This document shows positions 8,017-14,462 of a stretch of DNA of 17,542 bases, piece by piece. Below the pieces are notes generated by a model. That model made no database searches and was not told the origin of the DNA. It worked only from the letters and a program-made list of their open reading frames with translations. Position 1 is the stretch's first letter, and each line of letters begins with the position of its first letter. The position numbers and the translations under genes are program-made. This DNA is from Spirosoma fluviale (GTDB lineage Bacteria; Bacteroidota; Bacteroidia; Cytophagales; Spirosomataceae), in contig CAMDSI010000027.1 in assembly GCA_945906915.1 (NCBI GenBank), positions 1 to 17,542 of the forward strand, read 5' to 3'.

Positions 8017-9459
8017 TACCGATCCTTCTAAAGAAATCGCCAGCAATTTTTGCGCTTCTACTGCAAACTCCATTGGCAATTGCTTTAATACCTCTTTAGC
8101 ATAACCATTAACAATTAAAGCAATGGCTGTTTCTGTACTTAAACCGCGTTGATTGCAATAAAATATTTGATCTTCACCTATTTTAGAGGTAGTAGCTTCG
8201 TGTTCTACGGAGGCTGTGTTATTTTTAACTTCTAAATAAGGGAAAGTATGTGCCCCACATTTATCCCCTAATAAAAGGGAATCACATTGTGAGAAGTTCT
8301 TAGATCCATCGGCTTTGCGCGCTATTTGAACTAAGCCACGATACGAATTTTGAGAGAACCCAGCTGAGATACCTTTAGATACAATACGGGATTTAGAATG
8401 CTTCCCTAAGTGAATCATCTTCGTACCTGTATCAGCCTGCTGGTAATTATTTGTTACTGCTACTGAATAAAATTCGCCGATAGAATAATCCCCTTTTAAA
8501 ATAACTGATGGGTATTTCCAAGTAACTGCAGAACCTGTTTCTACTTGAGTCCATGATAATTTTGAATGAGCACCGTCACAAATTCCGCGTTTGGTTACGA
8601 AATTATAGATCCCGCCCTTCCCTTCTTTATCCCCTGGATACCAGTTTTGAACCGTTGAATATTTCACTTCAGCACCGGCATGCACATAAATCTCTACCAC
8701 CGCTGCGTGCAATTGATTCTCATCACGCATAGGCGCTGTACAACCTTCTAAATAACTAACATAGGATTCGTCTTCAGCAACGATCAATGTGCGTTCAAAT
8801 TGACCTGTACCAGATGCATTGATACGGAAATACGTAGATAGTTCCATCGGGCAACGAACACCCTTAGGGATGTAACAAAACGATCCATCCGAAAATACAG
8901 CACTATTCAATGCCGCAAAATAATTGTCTTTTACGGGAACTACTGATCCTAGGTATTTTTTGATTAATTCAGGATATTCTCTTACTGCCTCTGAGATGGA
9001 GCAAAAAATGACTCCTTTTTCTAGCAAAGTATCTTTAAACGTGGTGGCTACCGAAACCGAGTCAATCACCGCATCTACAGCCACATTCGAAAGACGCTTT
9101 TGCTCATCTAAGGAAATACCTAATTTTTCAAAAGTACGACGTAATTCAGGATCAATTTCATCTAATGAATTTAACTGCTTCTTTTGAACAGGAGCAGAAT
9201 AATACTTTAATTCATCGTATTTAGTAGGAGTATATAATAAATTAGCCCAATCTGGTTCAGCTAACGTCCTCCAATACCGGTAGGCCGATAAACGCCACTC
9301 GAGCATCCAATCTGGTTCGTTCTTTTTTTCAGAAATAAAATGAATAATGGATTCACTTAAACCAATAGGAGCTTCATCTGTCTCAAAATGAGACTCAAAC
9401 CCATATTTATAATCGGTCGAGGTTACTTCTTGTAAAATATCGTCTACTTTCTCTGCCAT
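8011..9459 (-). CDS. sufB: Fe-S cluster assembly scaffold protein SufB
   Basis: A 482-residue subunit of the SufBCD scaffold, which assembles Fe-S clusters in the cytosol. Diagnostic blocks are SDGSFCYIPKGVRCPMELST, VEHEATTSKIGEDQIFYC and the C-terminal FYCNQRGLSTETAIALIVNG with its conserved cysteine near residue 435. The open frame extends to 9480, but ATG 9459 (MAEKVDDIL) is preferred: it gives the normal family length and N-terminus, and a TAnnTTTG box (9485-9478) lies where the longer start would be. The downstream side is occupied by a convergent PLP enzyme, so sufC, sufD and sufS are not adjacent, which is unusual. An Lrp/AsnC gene lies just upstream on the same strand. Confidence 0.95.
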   Translation of the reverse strand: MAEKVDDILQEVTSTDYKYGFESHFETDEAPIGLSESIIHFISEKKNEPDWMLEWRLSAYRYWRTLAEPDWANLLYTPTKYDELKYYSAPVQKKQLNSLDEIDPELRRTFEKLGISLDEQKRLSNVAVDAVIDSVSVATTFKDTLLEKGVIFCSISEAVREYPELIKKYLGSVVPVKDNYFAALNSAVFSDGSFCYIPKGVRCPMELSTYFRINASGTGQFERTLIVAEDESYVSYLEGCTAPMRDENQLHAAVVEIYVHAGAEVKYSTVQNWYPGDKEGKGGIYNFVTKRGICDGAHSKLSWTQVETGSAVTWKYPSVILKGDYSIGEFYSVAVTNNYQQADTGTKMIHLGKHSKSRIVSKGISAGFSQNSYRGLVQIARKADGSKNFSQCDSLLLGDKCGAHTFPYLEVKNNTASVEHEATTSKIGEDQIFYCNQRGLSTETAIALIVNGYAKEVLKQLPMEFAVEAQKLLAISLEGSVG

Positions 9460-9477
9460 GATTTTGCATTTAGAATA

Positions 9478-9485
9478 CAAAATTA
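9478..9485 (-). promoter_or_regulatory. Bacteroidota -7 box for sufB
   Basis: On the minus strand the sequence is TAATTTTG, an exact TAnnTTTG match, about 19 bases upstream of the preferred sufB start at 9459. No good TTTG -33 box is seen at the usual distance. It supports transcription of sufB independently of the upstream regulator gene. Confidence 0.55.
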
Positions 9486-9514
9486 CAAAAGGATTTTGGA
9501 GAAAAATAGACTTA

Positions 9515-9533
9515 GTTTAGAATTAATCTAAAC
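9515..9533. promoter_or_regulatory. Perfect palindrome between the Lrp/AsnC gene and sufB
   Basis: GTTTAGA (9515-9521) and TCTAAAC (9527-9533) are exact inverted repeats around ATTAA. The element begins 2 bases after the regulator stop codon and lies 30 bases upstream of the sufB -7 box. It has the TAG-N7-CTA character of Lrp-type operators. In the minus direction only a short T-rich stretch follows, so a weak terminator is the alternative. Confidence 0.4.
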
Positions 9534-9535
9534 AG

Positions 9536-10000
9536 CTACAATAAAGGGGTATTTCTTATTAGACTTTCTTCTAAAGAAATAAATGTTTCTGTACGTTGGA
9601 TACCTGTAACACGTTGAATCTTATCATGAAGTACTTCACGCAAATGCTGTGTATCACGACAAATAATTTTAACAAAAATAGAATAAATACCTGTCGTATA
9701 GTGAATATTGACTACTTCAGGAATTTGTTCTAACTGCTTAGCGACATCTTCGTATAAACTGCTTTTATCTAAATATATGCCTAGGAAAGCAGTGATGTCC
9801 CACCCGATTTTAGCATAATCAATTAACAGTTGGGCTCCTTTAACTATTCCTAAAGATTCCATTTTTTTCATCCTCACGTGCACGGTACCACCAGAAACAT
9901 CCAGTCTAGTTCCTATTTCTGTGTAAGGTAGATTAGCATCTTTCACTAAAATTTCTAAAATTTTATAATCTAAAGGATCTAGCTCAAACTTCTTTTCCAT
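9536..10000 (-). CDS. Lrp/AsnC-family transcriptional regulator
   Basis: A 154-residue regulator of normal family length. Residues of about 6-60 form the AsnC-type helix-turn-helix (LDYKILEILVKDANLPYTEI, GTVHVRMKKMESLGIV). The rest is the RAM ligand/oligomerisation domain (ITAFLGIYLDKSSLYEDV, VVNIHYTTGIYSIFVKI, GIQRTETFISLEE). Family members sense amino acids and act as dimers to octamers. It lies upstream of sufB on the same strand, with a 76-base gap that contains a perfect palindrome, so control of sufB or of itself is plausible. It is divergent from the tRNA-like RNA gene, and its upstream region is shared with that RNA's promoter region. Confidence 0.92.
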   Translation of the reverse strand: MEKKFELDPLDYKILEILVKDANLPYTEIGTRLDVSGGTVHVRMKKMESLGIVKGAQLLIDYAKIGWDITAFLGIYLDKSSLYEDVAKQLEQIPEVVNIHYTTGIYSIFVKIICRDTQHLREVLHDKIQRVTGIQRTETFISLEESLIRNTPLL

Positions 10001-10069
10001 TGAATTTTCGTAATTATATAAGGTTCATATTATAAATTATGCAAAAAAAGACAATTTTATTTGAAAAAT

Positions 10070-10101
10070 TTTGAAAAATTAAAAATCTCCTTTTATATTT
10101 G
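10070..10101 (+). promoter_or_regulatory. Bacteroidota promoter of the tRNA-like RNA
   Basis: TTTG (10070-10073) is separated by 20 bases from TATATTTG (10094-10101), an exact TAnnTTTG. This matches the Bacteroidota primary sigma consensus with accepted spacing. Transcription would start near 10108, about 28 bases before the cloverleaf. The -33 box lies in a tandem copy of TTGAAAAATT (10061-10080). Confidence 0.7.
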
Positions 10102-10135
10102 TCCTATTAATTATTGCAAAGGTAATAATTTTCAC

Positions 10136-10278
10136 TGTAGGGTGATGAAATTGGCAGACGTGCCCTCCTGTCTCGGGGGTGGTGAGTTCAGGATAAACAC
10201 GGCATAATGGGTTGACCACTAAATCAGTTCTGTGTCGAGGCTAACTGCACCTTGGAGGTTCGAATCCTTCTCCTACAG
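10136..10278 (+). tRNA. tRNA-Leu-like RNA with GUC anticodon position and an expanded variable domain
   Basis: A cloverleaf can be drawn in exact register with tRNA-Leu. The acceptor is TGTAGGG (10136-10142) with TCCTACA (10271-10277). Then come T8-G9, a D arm ATG/CGT with the Leu-type loop AAATTGGCAGA containing G18G19, position 26 G, an anticodon stem CCCTC/GGGGG (10163-10167, 10175-10179), and a T arm GGAGG-TTCGAAT-CCTTC (10254-10270). The oddities are strong. The loop CTGTCTC puts GUC (Asp) at 34-36 and a pyrimidine at 37. The first pair would be U-A, with G as discriminator. No CCA is encoded. The variable region is 74 bases (10180-10253), held by GGTGAGTT/AACT-G-CACC (10181-10188, 10243-10251) and an inner stem ACACGG/CTGTGT (10197-10202, 10230-10235). 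It has its own promoter and terminator. It is probably not an ordinary decoding tRNA. An insertion-bearing tRNA-Leu or a tRNA-derived regulatory RNA are the alternatives. Confidence 0.6.
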
Positions 10279-10323
10279 CATTTTAATTAATTTGTTTTTA
10301 GTTTGTTGATGAAGTGTAATGTT

Positions 10324-10354
10324 AAAAGCAATCCTATTTTAGGATTGCTTTTTT
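10324..10354 (+). terminator. Intrinsic terminator of the tRNA-like RNA
   Basis: A perfect 12-bp inverted repeat, AAAAGCAATCCT (10324-10335) with AGGATTGCTTTT (10341-10352), has a loop ATTTT and a T-run. It lies 46 bases after the cloverleaf and before the peroxiredoxin promoter. It defines a transcript of about 245 bases from the upstream promoter. Confidence 0.9.
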
Positions 10355-10371
10355 ATTGTTTATAAAATCTA

Positions 10372-10379
10372 TATATTTG
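10372..10379 (+). promoter_or_regulatory. -7 box for the peroxiredoxin gene
   Basis: TATATTTG is an exact TAnnTTTG, 38 bases before the peroxiredoxin ATG and just after the terminator of the upstream RNA. Only a T-rich stretch, not TTTG, is found near -33. Confidence 0.5.
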
Positions 10380-10417
10380 GTAGACAAACTAGTTTAAATC
10401 TATAGACCCCCAACATC

Positions 10418-11053
10418 ATGTCATTAAGATTAGGAGATATCGCACCGGACTTCAGTGCGGATACCACATTAGGACACATAAACTTTCATGAATTTATTGG
10501 AGATTCATGGGTTTTATTATTTAGCCACCCAGCTGACTTTACGCCAGTTTGTACGACTGAATTAGGTAAAACGGCACTGTTGAATGGAGAATTCCAAAAA
10601 CGCCATGTAAAGCCTATTGCCATTTCAGTCGATAGTTTAGAATCCCACAATAAATGGGTTCCAGATATCGAAGAGGTGAATTCAGTAAAGATGAATTTTC
10701 CTATTATTGCTGATCCTGAGAAAACAGTAGCCTTATTATACGATATGATTCACCCAAATGCGTCAGAAAAAGCTACTGTTCGTTCGGTGTTTGTTATTGG
10801 GCCTGATAAGAAAATCAAATTAACGCTTACTTACCCAGCTTCGACTGGTCGCAATTTTACGGAAATTTTACGTGTGATTGATTCTTTACAATTAACAGCT
10901 AACTACCAAGTGGCTACGCCTGCTGATTGGGTTAATGGTGACGATGTAATTATTGTTCCTGCTGTTTCGGATGAAGATGCGGTGGCTAAATTCCCAAAAG
11001 GTTTTACTTCGGTTAAACCTTATTTACGTAAAACTCCACAGCCGAATTTATAG
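10418..11053 (+). CDS. 1-Cys peroxiredoxin (Prx6 type)
   Basis: A 211-residue thiol peroxidase reducing hydrogen peroxide and organic hydroperoxides in the cytosol. SHPADFTPVCTTELG carries the catalytic TxxC pair, with C45 as peroxidatic cysteine. C45 is the only cysteine in the protein, so it is a true 1-Cys enzyme needing an external thiol reductant. RSVFVIGPDKKIKLTLTYPASTGRN holds the active-site arginine region. The C-terminal AdoMet-unrelated extension (ADWVNGDDVIIVPAV, KGFTSVKPYLRKT) is the dimerisation domain typical of Prx6. Length and architecture are normal. It has its own -7 box and a terminator downstream, so it is monocistronic. Confidence 0.95.
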   Translation: MSLRLGDIAPDFSADTTLGHINFHEFIGDSWVLLFSHPADFTPVCTTELGKTALLNGEFQKRHVKPIAISVDSLESHNKWVPDIEEVNSVKMNFPIIADPEKTVALLYDMIHPNASEKATVRSVFVIGPDKKIKLTLTYPASTGRNFTEILRVIDSLQLTANYQVATPADWVNGDDVIIVPAVSDEDAVAKFPKGFTSVKPYLRKTPQPNL

Positions 11054-11069
11054 AATTACGTTATTTAAT

Positions 11070-11111
11070 AAAATGCCAACATTCATGTAACGTGGATATT
11101 GGCATTTTTTA
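11070..11111 (+). terminator. Long-stem terminator after the peroxiredoxin gene
   Basis: AAAATGCCAA (11070-11079) pairs with TTGGCATTTT (11099-11108). The interior continues as ATTCATG/CGTGGAT with G-U pairs around a TAA loop. A T-run follows, and A-residues precede the stem, so function on both strands is possible. It separates the peroxiredoxin gene from pgi. Confidence 0.85.
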
Positions 11112-11122
11112 TTTTAAAAGGC

Positions 11123-11130
11123 TATTTTTG
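11123..11130 (+). promoter_or_regulatory. -7 box for pgi
   Basis: TATTTTTG is an exact TAnnTTTG, 21 bases before the pgi ATG and directly after the upstream terminator. The -33 region is only T-rich. Confidence 0.5.
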
Positions 11131-11151
11131 TAGCTCATTAATATAATCCGC

Positions 11152-12798
11152 ATGTTATCTACGATTAATTTTACCTCCACCTCTGCTTATAAGGCACTTC
11201 AATCTGACCAAGCAAGATTAGCCTCTAACTCAATTGCCAATCTATTTGATGGCGATGCTAAGAGACAAACTAAATACAGCAAAACTTTTAATGATATCTT
11301 CTTTGATTATTCCAAGAACCTAATTGATGAAAAAAGCTTTCAATCCTTACTAGATTTAGCAAAAGAGTGTGGTTTAGAAGGTGCCATCAAAGCACAATTC
11401 CAAGGAGATAAGATCAATCAAACAGAAGGCCGTTCCGTATTACATACAGCCCTAAGAGCCAAACCAACAGCATCTATCCTGGTGGATGGAGAAAATATCA
11501 TCCCTAAAATTCAAGCAGTAAAAGCGCAGATGAAAGAGTTTTCTAATCGCGTCATATCTGGAGAATGGAAAGGATATACAGGAAAAGAAATCACCGATGT
11601 GGTAAATATTGGAATCGGTGGATCAGATTTAGGCCCAGTAATGGTAACTGAAGCTTTAAAACCCTATAAATCAAGATTAAACGTGCATTTTGTTAGCAAT
11701 GTAGACGGAACGCACATCGCTGAAACATTGAAAAAAGTCAATCCAGAGACAACCTTATTTTTAATAGCATCTAAAACCTTCACTACACAAGAAACTATGG
11801 CTAATGCCTTCTCGGCCAGAGATTGGTTTTTAGCCACAGCAAAAGATAACTCAGCGGTTGCTAAACATTTTGTGGCATTATCCACAAATACGAAAGCTGT
11901 AGCTGAATTTGGAATAGATACAGCAAATATGTTTGTATTCTGGGATTGGGTAGGTGGTCGTTATTCATTATGGTCTGCCATCGGATTATCCATCTGTCTT
12001 TCAGTAGGATATGATCATTTTGAAGCATTATTAGCCGGTGCAGAAGCCATGGATACTCATTTCGCCTCTGCCCCATTTGAAAGTAACATTCCCGTTATCT
12101 TAGGATTACTAGGTATTTGGTATGTGAATTTTTTCAACGCTCCTACGCATGCCATTTTACCCTATGATCAGTATATGCATCGTTTTGCGGCCTATTTCCA
12201 ACAAGGAGATATGGAATCGAATGGTAAAACAATAGATCGAACAGGAAAACGAGTTAATTATGCAACTGGTCCCGTTATTTGGGGAGAACCTGGTACAAAC
12301 GGACAACATGCTTTTTATCAATTAATTCACCAAGGAACGCAACTGATCCCGGCTGACTTTATTGCCCCTGCTGTTACTCATAATAAGATTACGAATCATC
12401 ACACGCTACTAATGTCTAATTTCTTTGCTCAAACAGAAGCTCTGATGAATGGGAAATCAAAAGAGGTGGTGGTAGCTGAATTACAAAAAACAGGATTAAG
12501 TGAAATGGAGATTGAAAAATTAGCTCCTTTTAAGGTATTTGAAGGCAATAAACCGACAAATTCATTTCTAATAAAACAACTAGATCCTGCGACATTAGGG
12601 TCGTTAATCGCGATGTATGAGCACAAGATATTTGTTCAAGGGGTGATTTGGAATATCTTCAGCTATGATCAATGGGGAGTAGAATTAGGAAAGCAATTAG
12701 CTAATTCCATTTTACCTGAATTAGAAAACGAAGATATAATCACTTCACATGACTCCTCTACTAATGGATTGATTAATCAATTTAAAGCTTGGAGATAA
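11152..12798 (+). CDS. pgi: Glucose-6-phosphate isomerase
   Basis: A 548-residue cytosolic enzyme interconverting glucose 6-phosphate and fructose 6-phosphate in glycolysis and gluconeogenesis. It is the long, E. coli-like form. Catalytic residues fall at the same numbers as in the E. coli enzyme: E355 in QQGDMESNGK, H386 in TNGQHAFYQ and K514 in YDQWGVELGK. Both family signatures are present (WVGGRYSLWSAIG at 266-278 and GVIWNIFSYDQWGVELGK at 497-514), as is the phosphate-binding GIGGSDLGP at 154-162. Transcription starts from its own -7 box. The stop is 3 bases from the convergent hisS stop. Confidence 0.98.
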   Translation: MLSTINFTSTSAYKALQSDQARLASNSIANLFDGDAKRQTKYSKTFNDIFFDYSKNLIDEKSFQSLLDLAKECGLEGAIKAQFQGDKINQTEGRSVLHTALRAKPTASILVDGENIIPKIQAVKAQMKEFSNRVISGEWKGYTGKEITDVVNIGIGGSDLGPVMVTEALKPYKSRLNVHFVSNVDGTHIAETLKKVNPETTLFLIASKTFTTQETMANAFSARDWFLATAKDNSAVAKHFVALSTNTKAVAEFGIDTANMFVFWDWVGGRYSLWSAIGLSICLSVGYDHFEALLAGAEAMDTHFASAPFESNIPVILGLLGIWYVNFFNAPTHAILPYDQYMHRFAAYFQQGDMESNGKTIDRTGKRVNYATGPVIWGEPGTNGQHAFYQLIHQGTQLIPADFIAPAVTHNKITNHHTLLMSNFFAQTEALMNGKSKEVVVAELQKTGLSEMEIEKLAPFKVFEGNKPTNSFLIKQLDPATLGSLIAMYEHKIFVQGVIWNIFSYDQWGVELGKQLANSILPELENEDIITSHDSSTNGLINQFKAWR

Positions 12799-12823
12799 TT
12801 ATTACTTTAATAAAGTGATTATT
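12797..12823. terminator. Hairpin spanning the pgi and hisS stop codons
   Basis: ATTACTTT (12801-12808) pairs with AAAGTGAT (12812-12819), with one G-U pair and a 3-base loop, and the pairing continues outward imperfectly. It covers the end of both convergent genes. No long T-run follows, so it would be a weak bidirectional terminator or RNA-end stabiliser. Confidence 0.4.
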
Positions 12824-14160
12824 TCAGAGATGGAGAGCAGATTCTGTTCTCCATTTTGCATATTCTTAACATTCGCTTTTCCTTCTTTCAACTCCGACTC
12901 CCCTATTACGGCTACGTAAGCGATTTTTTTCTTGTCAGCGAACTCGAAAGACTTTTTGATTTTGGCAATATCTGGATAAACTTCTGTGGGAATACCTGCT
13001 TTTCGTAATTCATTCGCCATTCCTAAACTAGCTTTGCGACCGTCTGCATCAAAATAGGTAAATAAGATAGCGCTTGCACTCGTTGCGATTTCAGGGAATA
13101 GTTTTAACTCCTCCATCACATCCAGAATACGCTCAATCCCAAATGAGATACCCACCCCTGACATATTAGGTAATCCGAAGGCGCTAGTTAAATCATCATA
13201 ACGTCCTCCACCTACAATCGATCCAAATGGTAGATCTACTGCCTTACCTTCATAGATTAAACCCGTATAATAGCTTAAACCACGGGCTAACCTATAGTCA
13301 AACACAAGGTTATCAGAAGAAAAACCATTTGTCTCTGATAAAGAAAGAACTTCTTTAATCTCTGCTAAACCTTGCAAGCCTGTCGTGTTCGACCCAAAAA
13401 AAACAGTCAATTTATTGATTTTATCCTCATTAGAACCTTCAAATAAAACAAGGTCTTTTATAGCGTCTACTTTTACAGTGGAAAAACCATTTTCGACTAA
13501 CTCCTTAGCCACATTATCCCAACCAACTTTATCCAATTTGTCGAGAGCGACAGCAAAGAAAGAAAAACGAGCACTCTCACCTAGCGTATCTACAATTCCA
13601 GCTAAAATCTTACGCGAATTAAGGTAAAGATTCACCCGAAGTTGTAACGATGAAAAGATTGATTGAAACAAGGCAATCAATTCAGCTTCATTTACCAATG
13701 AATCTGAACCAATAATATCAGCATCACATTGATAAAACTCTCTATATCGACCACGCTGTGGGCGATCTGCCCGCCAAACTGGTTGAATTTGATATCTACG
13801 GAAAGGAAAAGCTAAATCGTTGCGATTCATTGCCACGAAACGGGCAAAAGGCACCGTTAAATCATAGCGAAGACCTTTTTCAGAAATTTTAGACGTTAGT
13901 GACTTAGAACCAGCATCGATGTCAGATGGAGAAACTTTGGACAAAAAATCACCACTATTTAATATCTTAAATAACAACTGATCCCCTTCTTCCCCATACT
14001 TACCGGTCAAAGTAGACAGATTTTCAATAGCAGGCGTTTCGATAGTTTGAAAGCCAAATCCTTGAAAATGAGTCTTTATAATGTCAAAAACGTAATTACG
14101 TTTTGCCATTTCGGTGGGACCAAAATCCCTAGTACCTCGAGCGTTTGCTGGTTTCTGCAT
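12802..14160 (-). CDS. hisS: Histidyl-tRNA synthetase
   Basis: A 452-residue class II aminoacyl-tRNA synthetase charging tRNA-His. LRYDLTVPFAR (97-107) and QPVWRADRPQRGRYREFYQCD (126-146, motif 2) bind ATP and histidine. LARGLSYYTG (291-300) is the histidine-specific motif, and GGGRYDDL (317-324) with GVGISFGIERI (335-345) forms motif 3. The C-terminal 90 or so residues are the anticodon-binding domain (ILFTYFDADGRKASLGMANE). It starts MQKPANARGTRDFGPTEM, as expected. A TAnnTTTG box lies 14 bases upstream of the start. It is divergent from the small basic protein gene. Confidence 0.97.
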   Translation of the reverse strand: MQKPANARGTRDFGPTEMAKRNYVFDIIKTHFQGFGFQTIETPAIENLSTLTGKYGEEGDQLLFKILNSGDFLSKVSPSDIDAGSKSLTSKISEKGLRYDLTVPFARFVAMNRNDLAFPFRRYQIQPVWRADRPQRGRYREFYQCDADIIGSDSLVNEAELIALFQSIFSSLQLRVNLYLNSRKILAGIVDTLGESARFSFFAVALDKLDKVGWDNVAKELVENGFSTVKVDAIKDLVLFEGSNEDKINKLTVFFGSNTTGLQGLAEIKEVLSLSETNGFSSDNLVFDYRLARGLSYYTGLIYEGKAVDLPFGSIVGGGRYDDLTSAFGLPNMSGVGISFGIERILDVMEELKLFPEIATSASAILFTYFDADGRKASLGMANELRKAGIPTEVYPDIAKIKKSFEFADKKKIAYVAVIGESELKEGKANVKNMQNGEQNLLSISEIITLLK

Positions 14161-14173
14161 AATTGTAAAAAAA

Positions 14174-14181
14174 CAAATTTA
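14174..14181 (-). promoter_or_regulatory. -7 box for hisS
   Basis: Minus-strand TAAATTTG is an exact TAnnTTTG, 13 bases upstream of the hisS ATG, giving a very short leader. No clear -33 TTTG. Confidence 0.5.
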
Positions 14182-14201
14182 ATTAATTATGCTATATTAT
14201 T

Positions 14202-14231
14202 TTTGATAATAGTCGATTTTAGCTATTTTTG
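14202..14231 (+). promoter_or_regulatory. Promoter of the small basic protein gene
   Basis: TTTG (14202-14205), an 18-base spacer and TATTTTTG (14224-14231) form a full Bacteroidota consensus promoter. Start of transcription would be near 14238, about 13 bases before the ATG. Confidence 0.75.
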
Positions 14232-14251
14232 CAAACCAAATTATCAAAGAC

Positions 14252-14395
14252 ATGGCAGTAACTAGACTAAAACGTAAAGACAGAAGAAACAAAGCAGTAG
14301 CTAACAACAAGGTTGCAGCTATCAAAATCTTAAAGCAAAGACCTATCATCAAATTAGTTGATGTAGAAGCAATCAAAGCTAGCTTCGCTAAATAA
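14252..14395 (+). CDS. Small very basic protein of 47 residues, function unknown
   Basis: A short gene giving MAVTRLKRKDRRNKAVANNK at its N-terminus and ending VDVEAIKASFAK. About 14 of 47 residues are Lys or Arg, with most in the first 30, then a Pro and an acidic-hydrophobic tail. This looks like a helical RNA- or ribosome-binding peptide. I recall similar small proteins in other Bacteroidota but cannot name a family. The case for a real gene is good: a full consensus promoter directly upstream, ATG, lysine-rich ribosomal-protein-like composition, and a perfect terminator 22 bases after the stop. It is transcribed alone, divergent from hisS. A longer frame on the opposite strand (14197-14526) is a shadow of it. 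Confidence 0.85.
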   Translation: MAVTRLKRKDRRNKAVANNKVAAIKILKQRPIIKLVDVEAIKASFAK

Positions 14396-14416
14396 GAATA
14401 AAATTCTTTATATTTA

Positions 14417-14440
14417 AACCGGCCTATGCCGGTTTTTTTA
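14417..14440 (+). terminator. Intrinsic terminator after the small basic protein gene
   Basis: AACCGGC (14417-14423) pairs with GCCGGTT (14428-14434) around a 4-base loop CTAT, followed by a T-run. The next gene starts 22 bases later at 14463. Confidence 0.92.
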
Positions 14441-14462
14441 TGTTCAACAAATCCTCTAAACA

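Noticed and set aside
10061..10080. Tandem TTGAAAAATT repeat upstream of the tRNA-like RNA
   Set aside because: Two copies of a 10-base AT-rich unit are not enough for an iteron or CRISPR claim; it simply overlaps the -33 element.
10145..10207. A 20-codon open frame inside the tRNA-like RNA, starting at ATGAAATTGGCAGACG
   Set aside because: The start coincides with the conserved tRNA-Leu D arm, so the ATG is explained by RNA structure. The peptide has no recognisable features and ends within the extra domain.
10136..10278. The tRNA-like RNA as a tmRNA or as a tRNA with a group I intron
   Set aside because: At about 143 bases it is far shorter than tmRNA and lacks its conserved ends. The insertion is too short for a group I intron, lies after a complete anticodon stem-loop, and shows no core motifs that I recognise. 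An alternative pairing CCTC with GAGG (10237-10240) exists but would break the variable-arm stem.
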